Positions 23,606 to 37,400 of a stretch of 64,000 nt of DNA are shown here, piece after piece; positions within the stretch are counted from its first letter, which is position 1, and the number at the start of each line of letters is the position of its first letter. The notes below the pieces were generated by a model. The model was not told the DNA's origin. It saw only the letters and a list, made by a program, of their open reading frames with translations, and ran no database searches. The stretch spans positions 3,272,001-3,336,000 of the forward strand of contig JAEMBT020000005.1 of NCBI GenBank assembly GCA_018873245.2, given 5' to 3'. The DNA comes from Archegozetes longisetosus (taxonomy: Eukaryota; Arthropoda; Arachnida; Sarcoptiformes; Trhypochthoniidae). The translations under genes were made by a program, and so were the position numbers.

Positions 23606-24304
23606 ATGGCAAATTTCCAACAATGGGATAAGGAATGTGATGACATAAACTCAGACAAACAAAAATTATACTCAGAAATGAAGGCTAACTTAGAGAATGG
23701 TGAAACGAGCGAAATACTGTGGCGTTTGGCAAAAGTTAGCATGTACTTGGCCAAATACTATCAGAAACTTAAGGATCAGCAACAGGAAAAATCCAAAACC
23801 ATCCAAGCCTTAACTTTTGCAGAAAAGGCATGTAAAGCTGATCCAAATAATGTCGAATGCCATAAGTGGTATTGCGCTGCTATCGGACATATGGCAAGTT
23901 TGGTTTCAACTAAAGAGAAGATCAAATGTGGCCATCAGTTCAAAGAACACGCCGATATTGCTCTTAAGCTCAACCCGAATGACTGTTTTTTGCAGTTCAT
24001 TTATGGTCGTTGGGCTTTCGAAGTGGCCTCACTTTCTTGGATTGAACGCAAAATAGCGCAAACGATCTATGAAAAAGTTCCCGAAGCAGACTATGACATG
24101 GCTTTGAATGCATTTAAGAAAGCTGATCAGTTGAGGCCTAAATGGAAGGAAAACCATTTATGGATGGCTAAAGCTTTGATGGCTAAGAAAGAAAATTGCT
24201 CAGCCCAAAAATGGATCGAAATTGGACTGTCTTTGCCTAATAGTAGTGTATCAGATGAGATCGCGCACAACGAGTTGGTTATTTTGAAGACTAAGTGTAG
24301 GTAA
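23606..24304 (+). CDS. regulator of microtubule dynamics (RMDN/FAM82) family protein
   Basis: Single-exon gene of 232 residues, ATG 23606 preceded by AGCTGAA. The family (RMD-1 in C. elegans; human RMDN1-3) is built of TPR-like helices and associates with microtubules or, for RMDN3, with mitochondria-ER contacts. Diagnostic segments are ILWRLAKVSMYLAKYY, AEKACKADPNNVECHKWY, the fully typical GHQFKEHADIALKLNPND, GRWAFEVASLSWIERKIA and the C-terminal WKENHLWMAKALMAKK. It starts almost directly at the first helix and has no membrane segment, so it resembles the short, soluble form rather than RMDN3. The lack of introns contrasts with most neighbours and may reflect retroposition or intron loss. 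An AATAAA follows 36 bases past the stop. Confident in family, not in which paralogue. Confidence 0.9.
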   Translation: MANFQQWDKECDDINSDKQKLYSEMKANLENGETSEILWRLAKVSMYLAKYYQKLKDQQQEKSKTIQALTFAEKACKADPNNVECHKWYCAAIGHMASLVSTKEKIKCGHQFKEHADIALKLNPNDCFLQFIYGRWAFEVASLSWIERKIAQTIYEKVPEADYDMALNAFKKADQLRPKWKENHLWMAKALMAKKENCSAQKWIEIGLSLPNSSVSDEIAHNELVILKTKCR

Positions 24305-24339
24305 ATCACCATTTACAATGACTCATTGAATCAAAGTTC

Positions 24340-24345
24340 AATAAA
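24340..24345 (+). terminator. poly-A signal of the RMDN gene
   Basis: AATAAA 36 bases past the stop codon. Confidence 0.65.
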
Positions 24346-27300
24346 GAATATTAGTCTTAGTCTTGTGTTTGATTTGCTCCTCTTTATTACAGCTATCGCT
24401 AATCGGATTTGCTAATAAGTTAAAACAACTTATTAGTGTGAAGTGAGCATATATCGCCTCAACTAAACTTGAGTGTGATCGCAATGCGAAACAGTTTTTA
24501 TATTTGATTTCTAGGGTCATTATTGACACCAACAAATGACTCTTAGATTCTAATATCCTGACATTTGTTTAAATAAGACTATTTCAGTCTTAGAGATTAA
24601 AGTTTTTAACTTTATTTATTTAATATTTATCAAAAATTGATTCAATGAAGGCTAAATAACACAGTATTTAAATGATAGACCTCTATTAATCTCTCGGACG
24701 GAAATGTCTATTTCAGTAGATAAGTAAATCTGGATCGAAAACACGACAGTTCCTAGTTTGCCAACAAATTTGCGCGACTGAATGTCACTCACAAACTGTG
24801 TCAAAATTAAGCACAATTATCTATATCTTACGATTTTACATTTGCTCGACAATGAAATTTTATAACCAGTATAGTCTAATCAGTATAGTCTTAGCATAAA
24901 ATCGAAGCTTTGTTTTGGAAAAATCATGTAATTGGAGGATTAATAATTTAGGTCATGTTTTATTAGATTTGTCGCATACTTGTACGATTTTCAGCATTTA
25001 TATGGAATTTGAATTTTTCTGTTGGATATGATGCAAATAACCAACCATGAACAATAATAGCTCTATTTCAACACATAACCTGCACTTAAAAGTTTGATTG
25101 CAGATGTAGTAGCTTTTAATGATGCGATAACAGAGCACTAGCAAAGGTCTCCATTAAATTTACGATAAATGGTTGCAAAAATTGATAATTTTTCATCGCA
25201 CCAATTCACTGAATAAAAAATACTTCACTTCTCATTATTTACTAACTTTTATATATTCCTAATTAATTCAAAGACAATCAAATTAGCGCAAAGCTTCTCC
25301 TAATTGTCCTAATTTGTAACCATTGACTTCATTATTATAATCAGTTTCAAAGTAGTTTTCTCTGGTTCTATACCCATTCAGCATTTATTGAGAATTTCGG
25401 AAATCATACTTTGAGCAAAACGGACGAGTGAAACTTCCCATCATCTGTTTTTTTCTGTAATGGAAGTGATAAATGTGTTAGAAAATTGTACGAAATTAAG
25501 CTACAATCCGCTAAGTTCAGAGCTTTTCCGAATCTAACTTTATCTAACTAACACAAATTGAGTTTAAAATTAGGACTGAGCCTTAAGTATTATTGCATAT
25601 AATTAACTAAAAAGTTAATTTTGTGCACAATGATTGTTAATAAAATTATAGTCACTTGTTTATAGATATGAAAATATCTTCATAGGTATACATTGACTGC
25701 TAACAAACTTATACTCTTCATTCAGAGCATAATCGAAAAGCTATACACAATTTAAAAAGAAGACTTCAACAACCATAAATTCAATAATTATTATTCAGAT
25801 GCAATAAAGTTTTTTAGTTTTGACTTATTCTAGAACTATCTTGAATGTCGACAATTTTATGTTCTTTTGAAATAGGCATATTTTTCTGATGTTTATTTCA
25901 ATGGAATACATGGAAAATTGTAATTAAACCTTATAGTCTTATAATTATGTTGTTATAGTCCTGGATTTATTGACAAAGCAAACAATTATTAAGTTATGCT
26001 AATGACAAACCATCTCAGTTAATAAGTGTTAATAATGAGTATAAGTAATTTGTTATTTTCTTGTTTCTAAATTTGAATTTATTTGAAAAGCAAAATAGTT
26101 ATTAAAGTTTTTTCGAGCGTCAAATCATAAAAATATTTCTAGAGAAGAAGAAAATAACCTGGAGTTCCGAAATACGCTTTAGCGTGCATTTTATGAAACT
26201 CTACTACATAATTACACCCTTTGACTAAAACTAATTTTCGCTCATTTCCAGCCAATAGAACGCATCTTCATTTTAAATACAAAAAATCAGCTTGCAAACC
26301 ATTCTGTTTCATTATTAAATCGATAACTTTTAAGCCTCTCCTCAATACACGAATAAGTCATAAAAACTTGAAATATATAATTATTTAAAATTTTTTAGTA
26401 ATTCATGTGGTTATGACTTTAAAGACAACGGTTGTCAGGTCTCCAAGATAGGCTTGGAGTCTACAGGGTTCAAAAGCTTTTAAGTTGTCTCCAGCATTTT
26501 AATATAAGTAAACTTGATAGTTTTTTCTCCAAATTTCGATATTGATCCTCAAATTGTATTCAAGCTTCTGTCGAAATAGTAAATTTTCCCTCTCAAATGG
26601 TCCCAAACGAAGAGAATTTCCAGAGCAAAATGAAAAACGTTCTAGGAGAAATTCCTGATGAAGGATATAAGAGAAGATTCCTTACTCCAAAGCACATATT
26701 TATTTGCATTAGATACAAGTTGGAGTTAAAAGAAAAATTGAAATTTTGAACTCTTTGAAAAATATAGTAATTGGTCTACCCTTTGATTATGTCTGCAATT
26801 TTGAGCTGGAGCGGACCTGGTAACCGTATTAAAAACAAGGCTCTATTGACGTAAGAAATAGCACGTGAATCGGACTAATCTTTTATCCTTGTAAAACATC
26901 AAAATATGAGATGTTTATTATCGAATCTATATCTGGAAAATTTTTTATCCTCTTTCAAGAGGAAATTTAATGATGAAAATCTAAAATCTTTGAGATAAAT
27001 GAATACCGCTTTATTAGTCATAAAGAGCAATAAGGTATATGTAGTATATCTTTTGAAGCTCCGGTATTCATTATTGGTCGTCGATCATTTATGCTTTTGC
27101 TTCGCTCTAACCTCCAGCTTTCCTATTCGCAAACATTTCTCAAATCGAATCATTTAAGCCTTTATTGAGCTCCTAAAATGCTTTCCAATTTGTAATTTAT
27201 TTCTTTAGTATTGTCTAAACTGAAAATCATTATGCATACTTGAATTTAGCATATTTTCATTTTTAATAATTTGACTTGAATCTTGGAAACTTAAACTTTA

Positions 27301-30175
27301 TCTTTTAAGCGATAAGTTAACTTTGGTGATTTTCTATCTCTGTGGTAGATGTAAATTGAAATTAGTAATCACATAATGAACTTTACTCGCATCACGTCCA
27401 CATTTGACAAACGATTCCTCAAATGTAGTCTATATTTAAGATTTACGAGAACTAACTATTGTTTTTGAAGGCTATACACTACGGACAATATTTGAAGAAG
27501 GAATTAGGATTTATTAATAAATTAAACGCCAAATCTTTCCATTCTCTTTTTACTTGGAAGATTCTAGGACTTTTCTTTTTTTGCGACCCACAGCCGAAAA
27601 TCACTTGTCAAACTTTGCATAATTTCAGAGTCAGACTAATATGCAATTCGGTTCTATAAGATTTAACTATCAATTTGATCGTATCTTTGTCAATCAGTAC
27701 AATTTATGCAATACCTATGCTCATTAATATGGTAGCTGTAGTCGTCTGTAAATTACTTTTATTTTGTTTATTTGTGTATCTGTCTATTCGGTTTATACGC
27801 TATTTAGGGAAGTCACAAATCTATTTCTAAATATTATCTCTCATACACCAACAATTTAAATCCACTCAAATTATAATGAAAAGAGTTATTCGAAACAAGG
27901 ACTTCAGATCTATAGTTATAGTTTTGTTTGAGCTAAACTTAAACCAAAATCTGAGTAATGAGTTGGGCAGTCCAACAAGATCTTAGTCTTTGCTCACATC
28001 CCTTCAGGCTAATCATTGCAATAATTTTTAATTACTTTAATAACAGTTAGATGCTTGTTAATTAGGCAAGAAACATTCATCAAGAATATAATGAGTTAAA
28101 ATCCACGGCAAACATCAAGAGACGTTAATTATTATAAAGTATAGAGAAGAAGTTGGACTTTAAAAGTTGGCGACGGCTAATGTGCAGAATTTTCAGTTTA
28201 AGATTTATAGAAAAAACTCCTCAAGCTTCATTAAAATCCCTCCACTGTTAATCAGATTCAATTTTTTCATTACATTAACTTGTTTTTGCCTATGATTTCT
28301 TGCTTTTGCAAAATTTATCCCTTCATTAAGATTTACTTCTTTCCAACTAAACACTCAAAATGAAACTCATAAATTTGAATGCCTTCCAAGATATTACTAA
28401 TTAATCAATTTTATTGCTTTTATTAAACCTGAAATTATTGCCGTTTAACCTTTAGAATTGAAATCAGATCTTATTGCATCTTTTTCATACCATTGCTTAC
28501 AAATGAAAATTTCCTATACTTTTATTTCAAAATAGATTCGAAACTTTTCAAACTTGTCAATATTGAGAAGAAGTACAGAATAAAACTGACAAAAATGATT
28601 ATTTGAACACTTTTAAAGGTTTATATAACGTAAATAGTATTTTATGTGAGTTTTATTTTAGATAAGAACTGAAACGACGTAAAAGGTGCTGCTGCGTAAG
28701 CCGTATTTGTTGTAAACAATTAAAAAACTCAATTCACTAGTTCATTATACAACTAAACTCCTTTCGGTTTCGCTTTGTAGATATTAATACTATCTTTAAT
28801 CATTATATTCGTGTTTATAACTCTCGAGATTTATAGTCTTAACATGATATAACTCAAAATTAATTCGTCGAATTAACACACATTTAATTTTTTCGGCATA
28901 CAAAATATGTTTGAGCGGCAAAGCCGATCAAAACAAACTTAAATATGAGTTTTGCCGACAAGAGATAGAAGTAAGGCTAAAAATACGTCATCCAATTAAT
29001 TATTGCTTATGTCAAACCATCAAAACATTAACAAATACGTGTTAAGTAAGATTAAGTGTAAAATTAAAAATTAGTCTGATACCTGGAAACTGGACATATA
29101 CGTCATATTATATTTTATCTTTTAAACTAGCTTTCAATCAAACTTCATAAATTACATCTTTATCTTATACTAATTTCTATTGTTTTATGGCTCATTAAAA
29201 TTCATGGTCTATTGTTGTAATCTTTTGAGTCTTATATGCAGTTTTGCATGATCAAATTTTCAAATGTCCAGATATGATAGGCACAAAAAATGTACAGATC
29301 ATCTCAACAGTAGAATCGTTTAGATATTAGGACAAAACTGGTGACTTTTTCTCGTTTATTTCAAATTTCTTAGCAATTGATTACTCAATTTTTTCTAAAA
29401 CAGTCGAACCATAAGAACTAACTCGTAAAGTAAACTTAAATATTTTGAGATCTGTAATTAGGACTTAATTGGCACAAAACCGAAAAGTACTAATTTGTTG
29501 ATTGATTCACTCAGTGGTTGTAAAACTTAGTGAATCTCTAGTTTGTTCTGATGTAAAAATCGTTTCGTCATCCAATAATCGGTAAAAAATAGTCAAAAAT
29601 GCATCCAAAATGTAAGTCAGAAAAAGTTGAACATTTCATGTTTAGACTTGTTAAGAAAAAGAGCGACTTTAATGCTTATTGAATACACTTTTATAGCTAT
29701 CAAATTATGTTTTATGACTTAATTTAAGTACTAATTATTGAGGAAGAGCTTTGAATAATTAGTGTTAGGTTTGACCCGTTTGTTGATAAAAATCAAAGTG
29801 AACACATTCTCATAAACCATTTTTATTACGCATTCAAATTATATCCTTTAAATTGCAGATCTCTATTTTCTCCTTTTCTTAAGACTTCAAATCAGGAAAG
29901 GTTTGGTTATTTTCCTCTCAGATGCGTTTTTTCAATTCAATTTAGTTTGACTGAAGGGTTTGATAAAATGTTTGAAGGGCCGAAAGCTTAGCTTAACTGG
30001 AATGTACTGGTGATACATTAACTCTCATATACAGTTAGGTCGTTTTTGGTAAAAGTCTAAATAAATCTATAGAAGATGAAGGCTAAAATATTATTGCCTT
30101 TCAAAAACCATTCAACTAGAGCAGGTTCGTAAAGATCCTTGAAACTCACTTTTCTAGAAGATAGGTATACAGAGG

Positions 30176-30990
30176 AGTATAAGACTTACAAGGGGGAGTA
30201 GGAAACTGTAGAAGTCGATATTTTAATGAAATTTTCTTTATAAAAATAAGGACTATATCCTTAGAAATTGTGAGATATTCATTTCTGGTTAAAGTGGTTT
30301 TATAGAGATAAGGACCTGATAAGTGTTACAAGTCATACATAAACAAATGCATTCCGCCAATACAATTGAATTACAAATTGAGATTTATTATGGGTAGAGT
30401 TTGTGGATGATCAGTTTCTGTACATCTTTTAGGCTGCATAGTATTCATGTGCTCATATATAATGCAGAGCCTTACTTATTTGCACTCTACACTATTTCTA
30501 GCTTTATGATTGGTTATTTTCCATCAATTTAAATGTACAAGTAAACCACCATATGGGTAAAGCGTGCAATAACCCAAAACAAACACATATGCTATAGTCA
30601 ATATTTTAGTTATCGCTATTTATAAAGTTTTTACTGTAATTTTTATATGTGGTGGACAATAAGAAAAGCTCTGAATATTATTATGCAAGTAGCGCATCAA
30701 TATGATACAATACAATCTAAAAGGTGTGCACAAGCTGATCATCTAGAAACTTGTCTCATAATTATTTTGTTTTTATAATATACTCTCAATTTGTAATTGA
30801 ATTGTAGTGACGGAACGCATTTGTTTACGTATGACTTGTAAGACTTTTTGGGTCCTTATCGCTATAAAAACCACTATAAGCAGAAATGAATACCTTATAA
30901 GTTTTAAGCATATATTCCTTATTTTATAAAAGAAATTTCATTAAAATATCAACTTTTACAGTTTGCTACTTCTCCTTGTTAGTTAATAGA
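30176..30990. mobile_element. large foldback element, arms about 250 bp
   Basis: The sequence 30176-30433 reappears as its reverse complement at about 30722-30990, roughly 80-85% identical with small gaps. Shared blocks include AAGTCATACRTAAACAAATGC, TCAATTACAAATTGAGA, the TATTTTAATGAAATT run and GATGATCAG near the inner ends. The spacer of about 290 bases has no open frame of note. This is the structure of a non-autonomous foldback/MITE-type transposon or a decayed internal-deletion derivative. A transposase remnant is not visible. Termini and target-site duplication are not sharply defined. Confidence 0.8.
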
Positions 30991-31427
30991 TACATGATTT
31001 ATAACAGTATAGGTTAATAGAATTTTGATTAATTAAATTATTTAAATTGGGTTTGGACGGAAAACAAGTTTTGAAACAAGTGCTGATGACGACACGCTAA
31101 ACGTCATTGGAATGGCTTAACTGTATTGGCAGCGAGTACTGTAACAGCCATTATAGTATATACACTTGTGTATTGTCTCTTCACAACCAATTTATTACCA
31201 TTCATAAACTTCTTGTTAATCACTCTTTCATCTGAAGTTGAATTCCTCGTCAGTGAACTGAGAGTCAACTCCAGATCAACTCTCGAGTAATGAACAATAC
31301 TTTTAGTGTAGATATAAGTGATCTAAAATCATAACAGTTTTTACTGTTTCTAATATCGAACTGTTTTTAATCAAATTTGTATTAATCAACAATCAATGTG
31401 TCTCTTTGGTGGAACATTACTACAAAC

Positions 31428-34400
31428 ATGAGTCTAACGAAGATGAACAACGACTTTACGAAAAGTTTTGATTCCTTGTCGATCAAAACTAATACGAAAA
31501 GTAATGGCAAACCAAAAAGAAAGTGAGTCTCAAATCAGTTTTATATGTTTAAGACATGAACGCATTGTCTTATCTCTCATCTGAACAATGACTCGAATGA
31601 TGCAATTGTTAATTTAAATATGTGTTAAAACATATTTTGTTTATTTGATTTGTTGGTTTATTTGAATTTTTGCACCCAATCTAATTCTATGTCATATATG
31701 GCCGACACCAGAGTCGACACACTTTAAGGTTATAAACATTTTGCTCAACAAAATAAGTCTTATTATATCAATAATTTCTATTTGTACTAGTCTTCATATC
31801 ATATCAATATTCTAATGATATCCTAAATGAATTGATATTGATTTGATCTGGAATTAATTTGGGAACGATTGTAGTATAGCGTTTGGTGTTGTGGTGACTA
31901 TTGTGCTATTGTGATGGCTCTTTTGGTGTCCTCATTTTTTTCCCATGCATTCGTTTCGCAACAATTTATTTACTCTTTCGAGATACCAAACACTGTATTA
32001 AAACAGTTATGATCCCCAAATAACTTGTTTTTACTAGGCTGCAAATACGTTGAAAACATGATAACTATTAAAGACAAACAATTGTAACTGAAACCTGCGA
32101 TAAACTGTTATTTCAATATTTGAATTGAACAACTATGTTCAAAGCTGTTATGCTTGAAGTATTAGTTTTCACATTATAGGTAATTGTTGCTTGAATTTTG
32201 CTCAATTGCTTCATAATTGATATGAATTTAGTTTAGACTTATTTTATTGAATCATTTAGTCTGGAGCGTTGCGTTAATTGTGACTCAGTCTATTGCATAA
32301 GATTTATAATTGATTGATAGTCTACAAAAAATCTATTTAAAGCATCTTTTGATCACATTTGTTTTTTTAAACACTACAATTGAAGTCTGTTATTCTGGTT
32401 GTTATTTAAAACACAAGGAAATAACAACCAGAATAACAAACATATGAATATATGATTTAAAAGAACAAATCCATAAGGTTTCATTTATTATCTGGAATTA
32501 AACTGGTGAATTGCAATTTTTAAATGATTATACGGTTGGCTATTGATGTATTTGAATAAAATTTATGTTGATTTCCTTTCTCTTTGAAAATATGCTTAAT
32601 TTACTTATCCTTCAAATTGAAAATATTCGCTTCACAAAAAGTTGTTGTTATGTGCCATTTATTTGAAATTGCCACTACCACTCCAATTCCAACTTATTAT
32701 TTATAATTAATCGACAAAAACACTTCTCTTTAATACTTATCTTATTTGAAACATTATCAGAAACTGTTTAATTAGCAATTTAGTCACTTTGTGACTAATA
32801 AATCAACTTGTCTAACATTTAAAACTATATTTCTAGTATTTCTATTCAATATTTCTATTTAATTCATTTCTATTTAGTGCTTCTGGGAAAAGAGGCAAAA
32901 TTGCATTTTTAATTATTTTAAAGAGAGTTAGTTCAATATGCAAACTGATCGCAGTTAAAGGAAGTATTGAGAAATGAGCTGATATAGTTGTTCATTTATG
33001 AATATTTAGACATCTGTTCAATTACAACTTATTTAGGTCATAAAAGGGAAACTATTTCTCTTTTATTAGCTTGTCTTCTATGTCTACACAAAATCTTATC
33101 AAATGTTATAAAATAAACAAAACTCTTAATAAATCAATTGTTAATTACCGGTATCACTATTGGTCTAAACAAACTAATAGCGATTTTCTCTGGGTTCACT
33201 CGCCTCTCTATTATCTCATAAATTCAATTTAGTATTCATTAACTTAAGAAAACTTAAGTTCACCTTAACTTTTGGTTACTATGTACTAATGCTGACTATG
33301 ATTGCTGCCTCAATCAGTAATCAAGTCATGTCCCATCATATGACCAAATGGCTCTTTTCGATGATTAACCAAAATAATGCTTTTACCTTATCTTAACATT
33401 GATTTTTCCGAATTTTCCTAAAGCTATCGATCATTTGTTGTTTGCCATACGCTATTGATCGATGATTTGGCCAAAATTTTCGTTGTGATTATATTTAGTC
33501 TAGAATAGGTAAATATTAAGCTATTTTTCAAATGCAAATGCTTCAGTTCCATATCACACTTGAAATGTTGATATTTGACAATTTCATAACCAGTTTAATT
33601 AATGCAACGGATGAATGTATCAAAAAATCTATTTCCAGCATTTTTTGTAAATAACAAATTTTTGGCAAAACTTGCTTCCAGCTATAAGTTTAATTTGAGG
33701 CACTTTGTATATACCAGAAGTGATTTTGTGTTATGCGCTATAAAAATGTGAAAGCAACTAAATAAATATATCACTTGAATGCACTTAGAGGCCTTTTCGC
33801 AATCCAATATCAATGAATATACACTAACTGTGCTGTAAATCTATGTCTATTAGAAAGTCTTTCTCTGGAAGTCAAGTATAAAAAATGAACTTTTCAAAAA
33901 ACACCAAATCCATTAAGGTATTAGTTTCCGAGAAGTTTAACATTTACTGACTCGACAGCTTTGAGATTAATCGCTTGATTAGCGCTTTATATTTTGAGCG
34001 TCTAAATCAATTCGACTCGACTTAATATCATTTACAAATATTTGACGTATTTGCCAATTTTATTTCAATTAATTGAACCGAAACTAATTAACAAGTTTAT
34101 AAGTAATAATTATTTCATGTGACCAATTAAGCGGAGTATCTCTTAAATCAGTTTTAATCCGTTTGGCATTGAATTCTAACTTATTTTCGTCGCCGCTTAA
34201 GAGTTATTAAGTTCTTAATTTGCTTAAAAACATATTTAATAACATAGATTTCCGAAAAAGGTCTACTTTTTCTCAGTTCTAGTCAACAAATTAAACATCA
34301 AATCAGTTATCAGTCGTAAATGGTTTCGAAAAAATGTTAACTGTTCCTGTCTTGTCGCCCAACTATTTGCTGAGTTTTATCAACAAATTTCAAATATATA

Positions 34401-37400
34401 ATCACTCGAACATTAACTCTTCAAGTCTGTTTTTTCGAGAGACATCAGATTTAATTAATATTATTTAATCAAAATGAGTTGCATTCGTTTGTAATAATTG
34501 AGAAGCGGATTCATTTCAAGTGTAATCTATTCATGCAATTAGTTAATATATTATTAAGTATTTCAAAGTTATCATACTATTGCTTTGAAGTTGAAGTTCT
34601 CTATTGAGATAATCATTTATATTTATATTTGATCATATACTCCCATAACTCACTTATTCGACTAAGTTCTCATCCAAAAACCTCTAATCTAACTGAATTC
34701 CGTTAAACAGGTTTTCCCCGAGACAGGCTCTGATAGTTGTAGTGACAAACTTGTTATTTTGTCAACTTTCTTCATGTTTTATCAAAGTTTTATATTTGGC
34801 TTTTGAAAAGATAATTTGATACTATTATCCGCGCGATGCTGAGATTCCAACGAATTCCAAGGGGTTCAATGATATGTTAAAGTCTTAGTAAAAGCCTAAC
34901 ACCCAATAGATTATTAAAAATCAATATAACTTGAACCACATTTGATTATTTGCAAGTCTTATAGAAGTCATATATTAAGAGAAATGAACTTTTCACCTGA
35001 GAGTAGCCTAAGTATTGAAAGTGTGATTTAAAGGAGTTCTAACTTTGATGATTGATTGGTTCAGGTGTATTTTATAGCGATTTAAGTGCGAGTTGCATAA
35101 CTGGATCCAAGAGTTAAGTGTATAAAATACACATGTATTTATTACTATTGCTTTATTAATCAATTTTATCAACTTTATTAGCAATGCAAACCCATTGATT
35201 GAGCTAAGGTCACAACTCAGACTCAAAATCAAATGTGCTTATCGTGTGTCAGAGTTTTGATGAGCTAGTTAATGATGATATCGCTAACAAAATTCAGTTT
35301 AATTTCTACTAGTTTACATATCGTAACACATACTTCAAGTTGATGTCATTTATTAGACATCCGTCAACTTGATGCCACATTTATCATAAACTTTAAATTG
35401 CTTTATATTTGCTTTTTTCAAAAGTAATTCTCAGATAAATCATGATTTATTCATTTAAGCGCTTCATTAATTTACTGCATTCACTCTAATCAATGCTATT
35501 TGAATTCCTATTTCAACTCTTCTCCAAGTTTATGTGATCATAATGAGATCAATTGTTTGAGATCTGCTTTGGCGATGTAAGCCTGAAACTGATTATAATA
35601 TAATATGGCTTAGTTTTAGTGAAAGGCGCATTTAATTGCCTTTTCAATCCTTGAATTTTGTGTTACTTGAATCAACTGAAGCCTTCATCCGAACGGGAAA
35701 ACACTAACCCAAATGTGTTATTCATTTAAATAAAATTCAAGGAAGTGTAACCCAAACGTTGATTACAAGCTTTTCGGTCGTTGAACTAAATATTTTGCCC
35801 CAAAATCAAAGCAAACGAAAGTATTAAGATAAAGGTTGCAAAGCATCTAATACTACACTTAATATGCTTTTAAACGTAAACTGATATTAGATACAGGCAA
35901 CTAAAGATCAACTTCATTACTTCTAGCATTCTCAGCAGTTGCCTCAAAACATTTAATTCAAATTTGAATCATTGCTGTTATAAACTATTGAGTTAAAAAC
36001 TAGAAATTAGCTTTTCATATCAAATTTACAGAAATCTCATAGATTATGAACAATTTGAATATTTGAAACTGAATAGCGTATTAGGAACTTATGGTATACT
36101 GTAAAATGAAATGGATTTTTAGGCCATCTTAATGTGTTTACTTGATAACTTGAATTTGGGACTAATTAGCAAATTAACTCATGTTTATTTGAGATTCAGA
36201 TGATTTATGTGTTTACTGTTTGTTTTATTGGCCAATTGAGTTCATTCAATCCATTTCGAAATGTTCTTTAAATTAGAATTGTTTGTCATTTAGTAAATTT
36301 GACTTTGAACTAATCGTCTTAATTATACAAATGTTGTAAGGTCTATAACTAGTGACAATTATATAGTTAGTTTGGTATTTAAGCAATTTCTACTAGTTTT
36401 CTAACTGATAGTTAAGACTTATTCGTAAAATATGTGTGTGTATTGACTGACTTTTAGTGTGAGTGTGCAGTTAGCTTAAAGCAATAGAAAGTTAAGCTTG
36501 TAGTGACTTAATAGTTTGATCAGATATCACATTTCTTCAATAGATTTTTAATATTGCTGTGATTAGTCAAGAATTTCTGTTAATTAATCAAATGTAGCTT
36601 ATCTTATCCTTTAACTAAAGCTCACATGATTCATATAAGTTAATCGCATAGGTTTCGGTTTATCTACGGCTTACTCACATCTCAATCAACATCATACTCA
36701 TTAAAATACTTAATTCTAATTCTCTAACTTTTTTTTCTCGTTGTTGCAAAACTCTTTCTCGTGAATTTTATTTATTATACATTTTTAGTTATCTTCTTAC
36801 TTGTGAAACGATTCTCTCTGATTAGTGGTTCGTTTGGCTTAGTTATGAAATTATGAGTTAATTGGAAAGGTGTGTCATTTCATTAGTATTAGGCACAAAC
36901 GAAAATGATCAAATGTTTGATATTTACATTGCAATCTTATTCTTAATCTATGGAAATAGAGTTAAGTTGATTATGAAGTTTTTGCGAGACATCGTACTCG
37001 TAAAGGTGTGATATTTTAAATAAATATATTCGAAGACGTTATACTCGCAGACATAATATTAGAAAGAGATAGTCATTAGAGTCTATATTTGATGTAAATA
37101 ATTATTATTCTCAAATTATGCAATAATGTATCACTACATACATATGTATTATTATGATAAATGATAGATTATTTCGAAATTCACATCAAAGGGACTTTCC
37201 CGAAACCATTTATGATATCTTAAGATAATTCTATGTTTTCCTAATCAATTTTTCAATAATATTTGTCTTGATTTACGGGTGGAAACGATTTCTGTCAAAA
37301 ATTTCTCAGAAAAAACTTTAATCTGTTAGATCCTCAACGCAATCATAACTAATTAAGTCGACGAAATACCTTTTTTATATCAGCATATGTCAAAACGATT

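Larger units (their letters stand above)
24305..31427. other. 7-kb gene-free interval upstream of the HIF-alpha/Similar gene
   Basis: No exon with family similarity or long open frame on either strand; very AT-rich. The only clear structure is the large foldback element at about 30176-30990. The last few hundred bases before 31428 must include the promoter and 5' UTR of the HIF gene, and more distant control elements may lie here. Confidence 0.6.
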
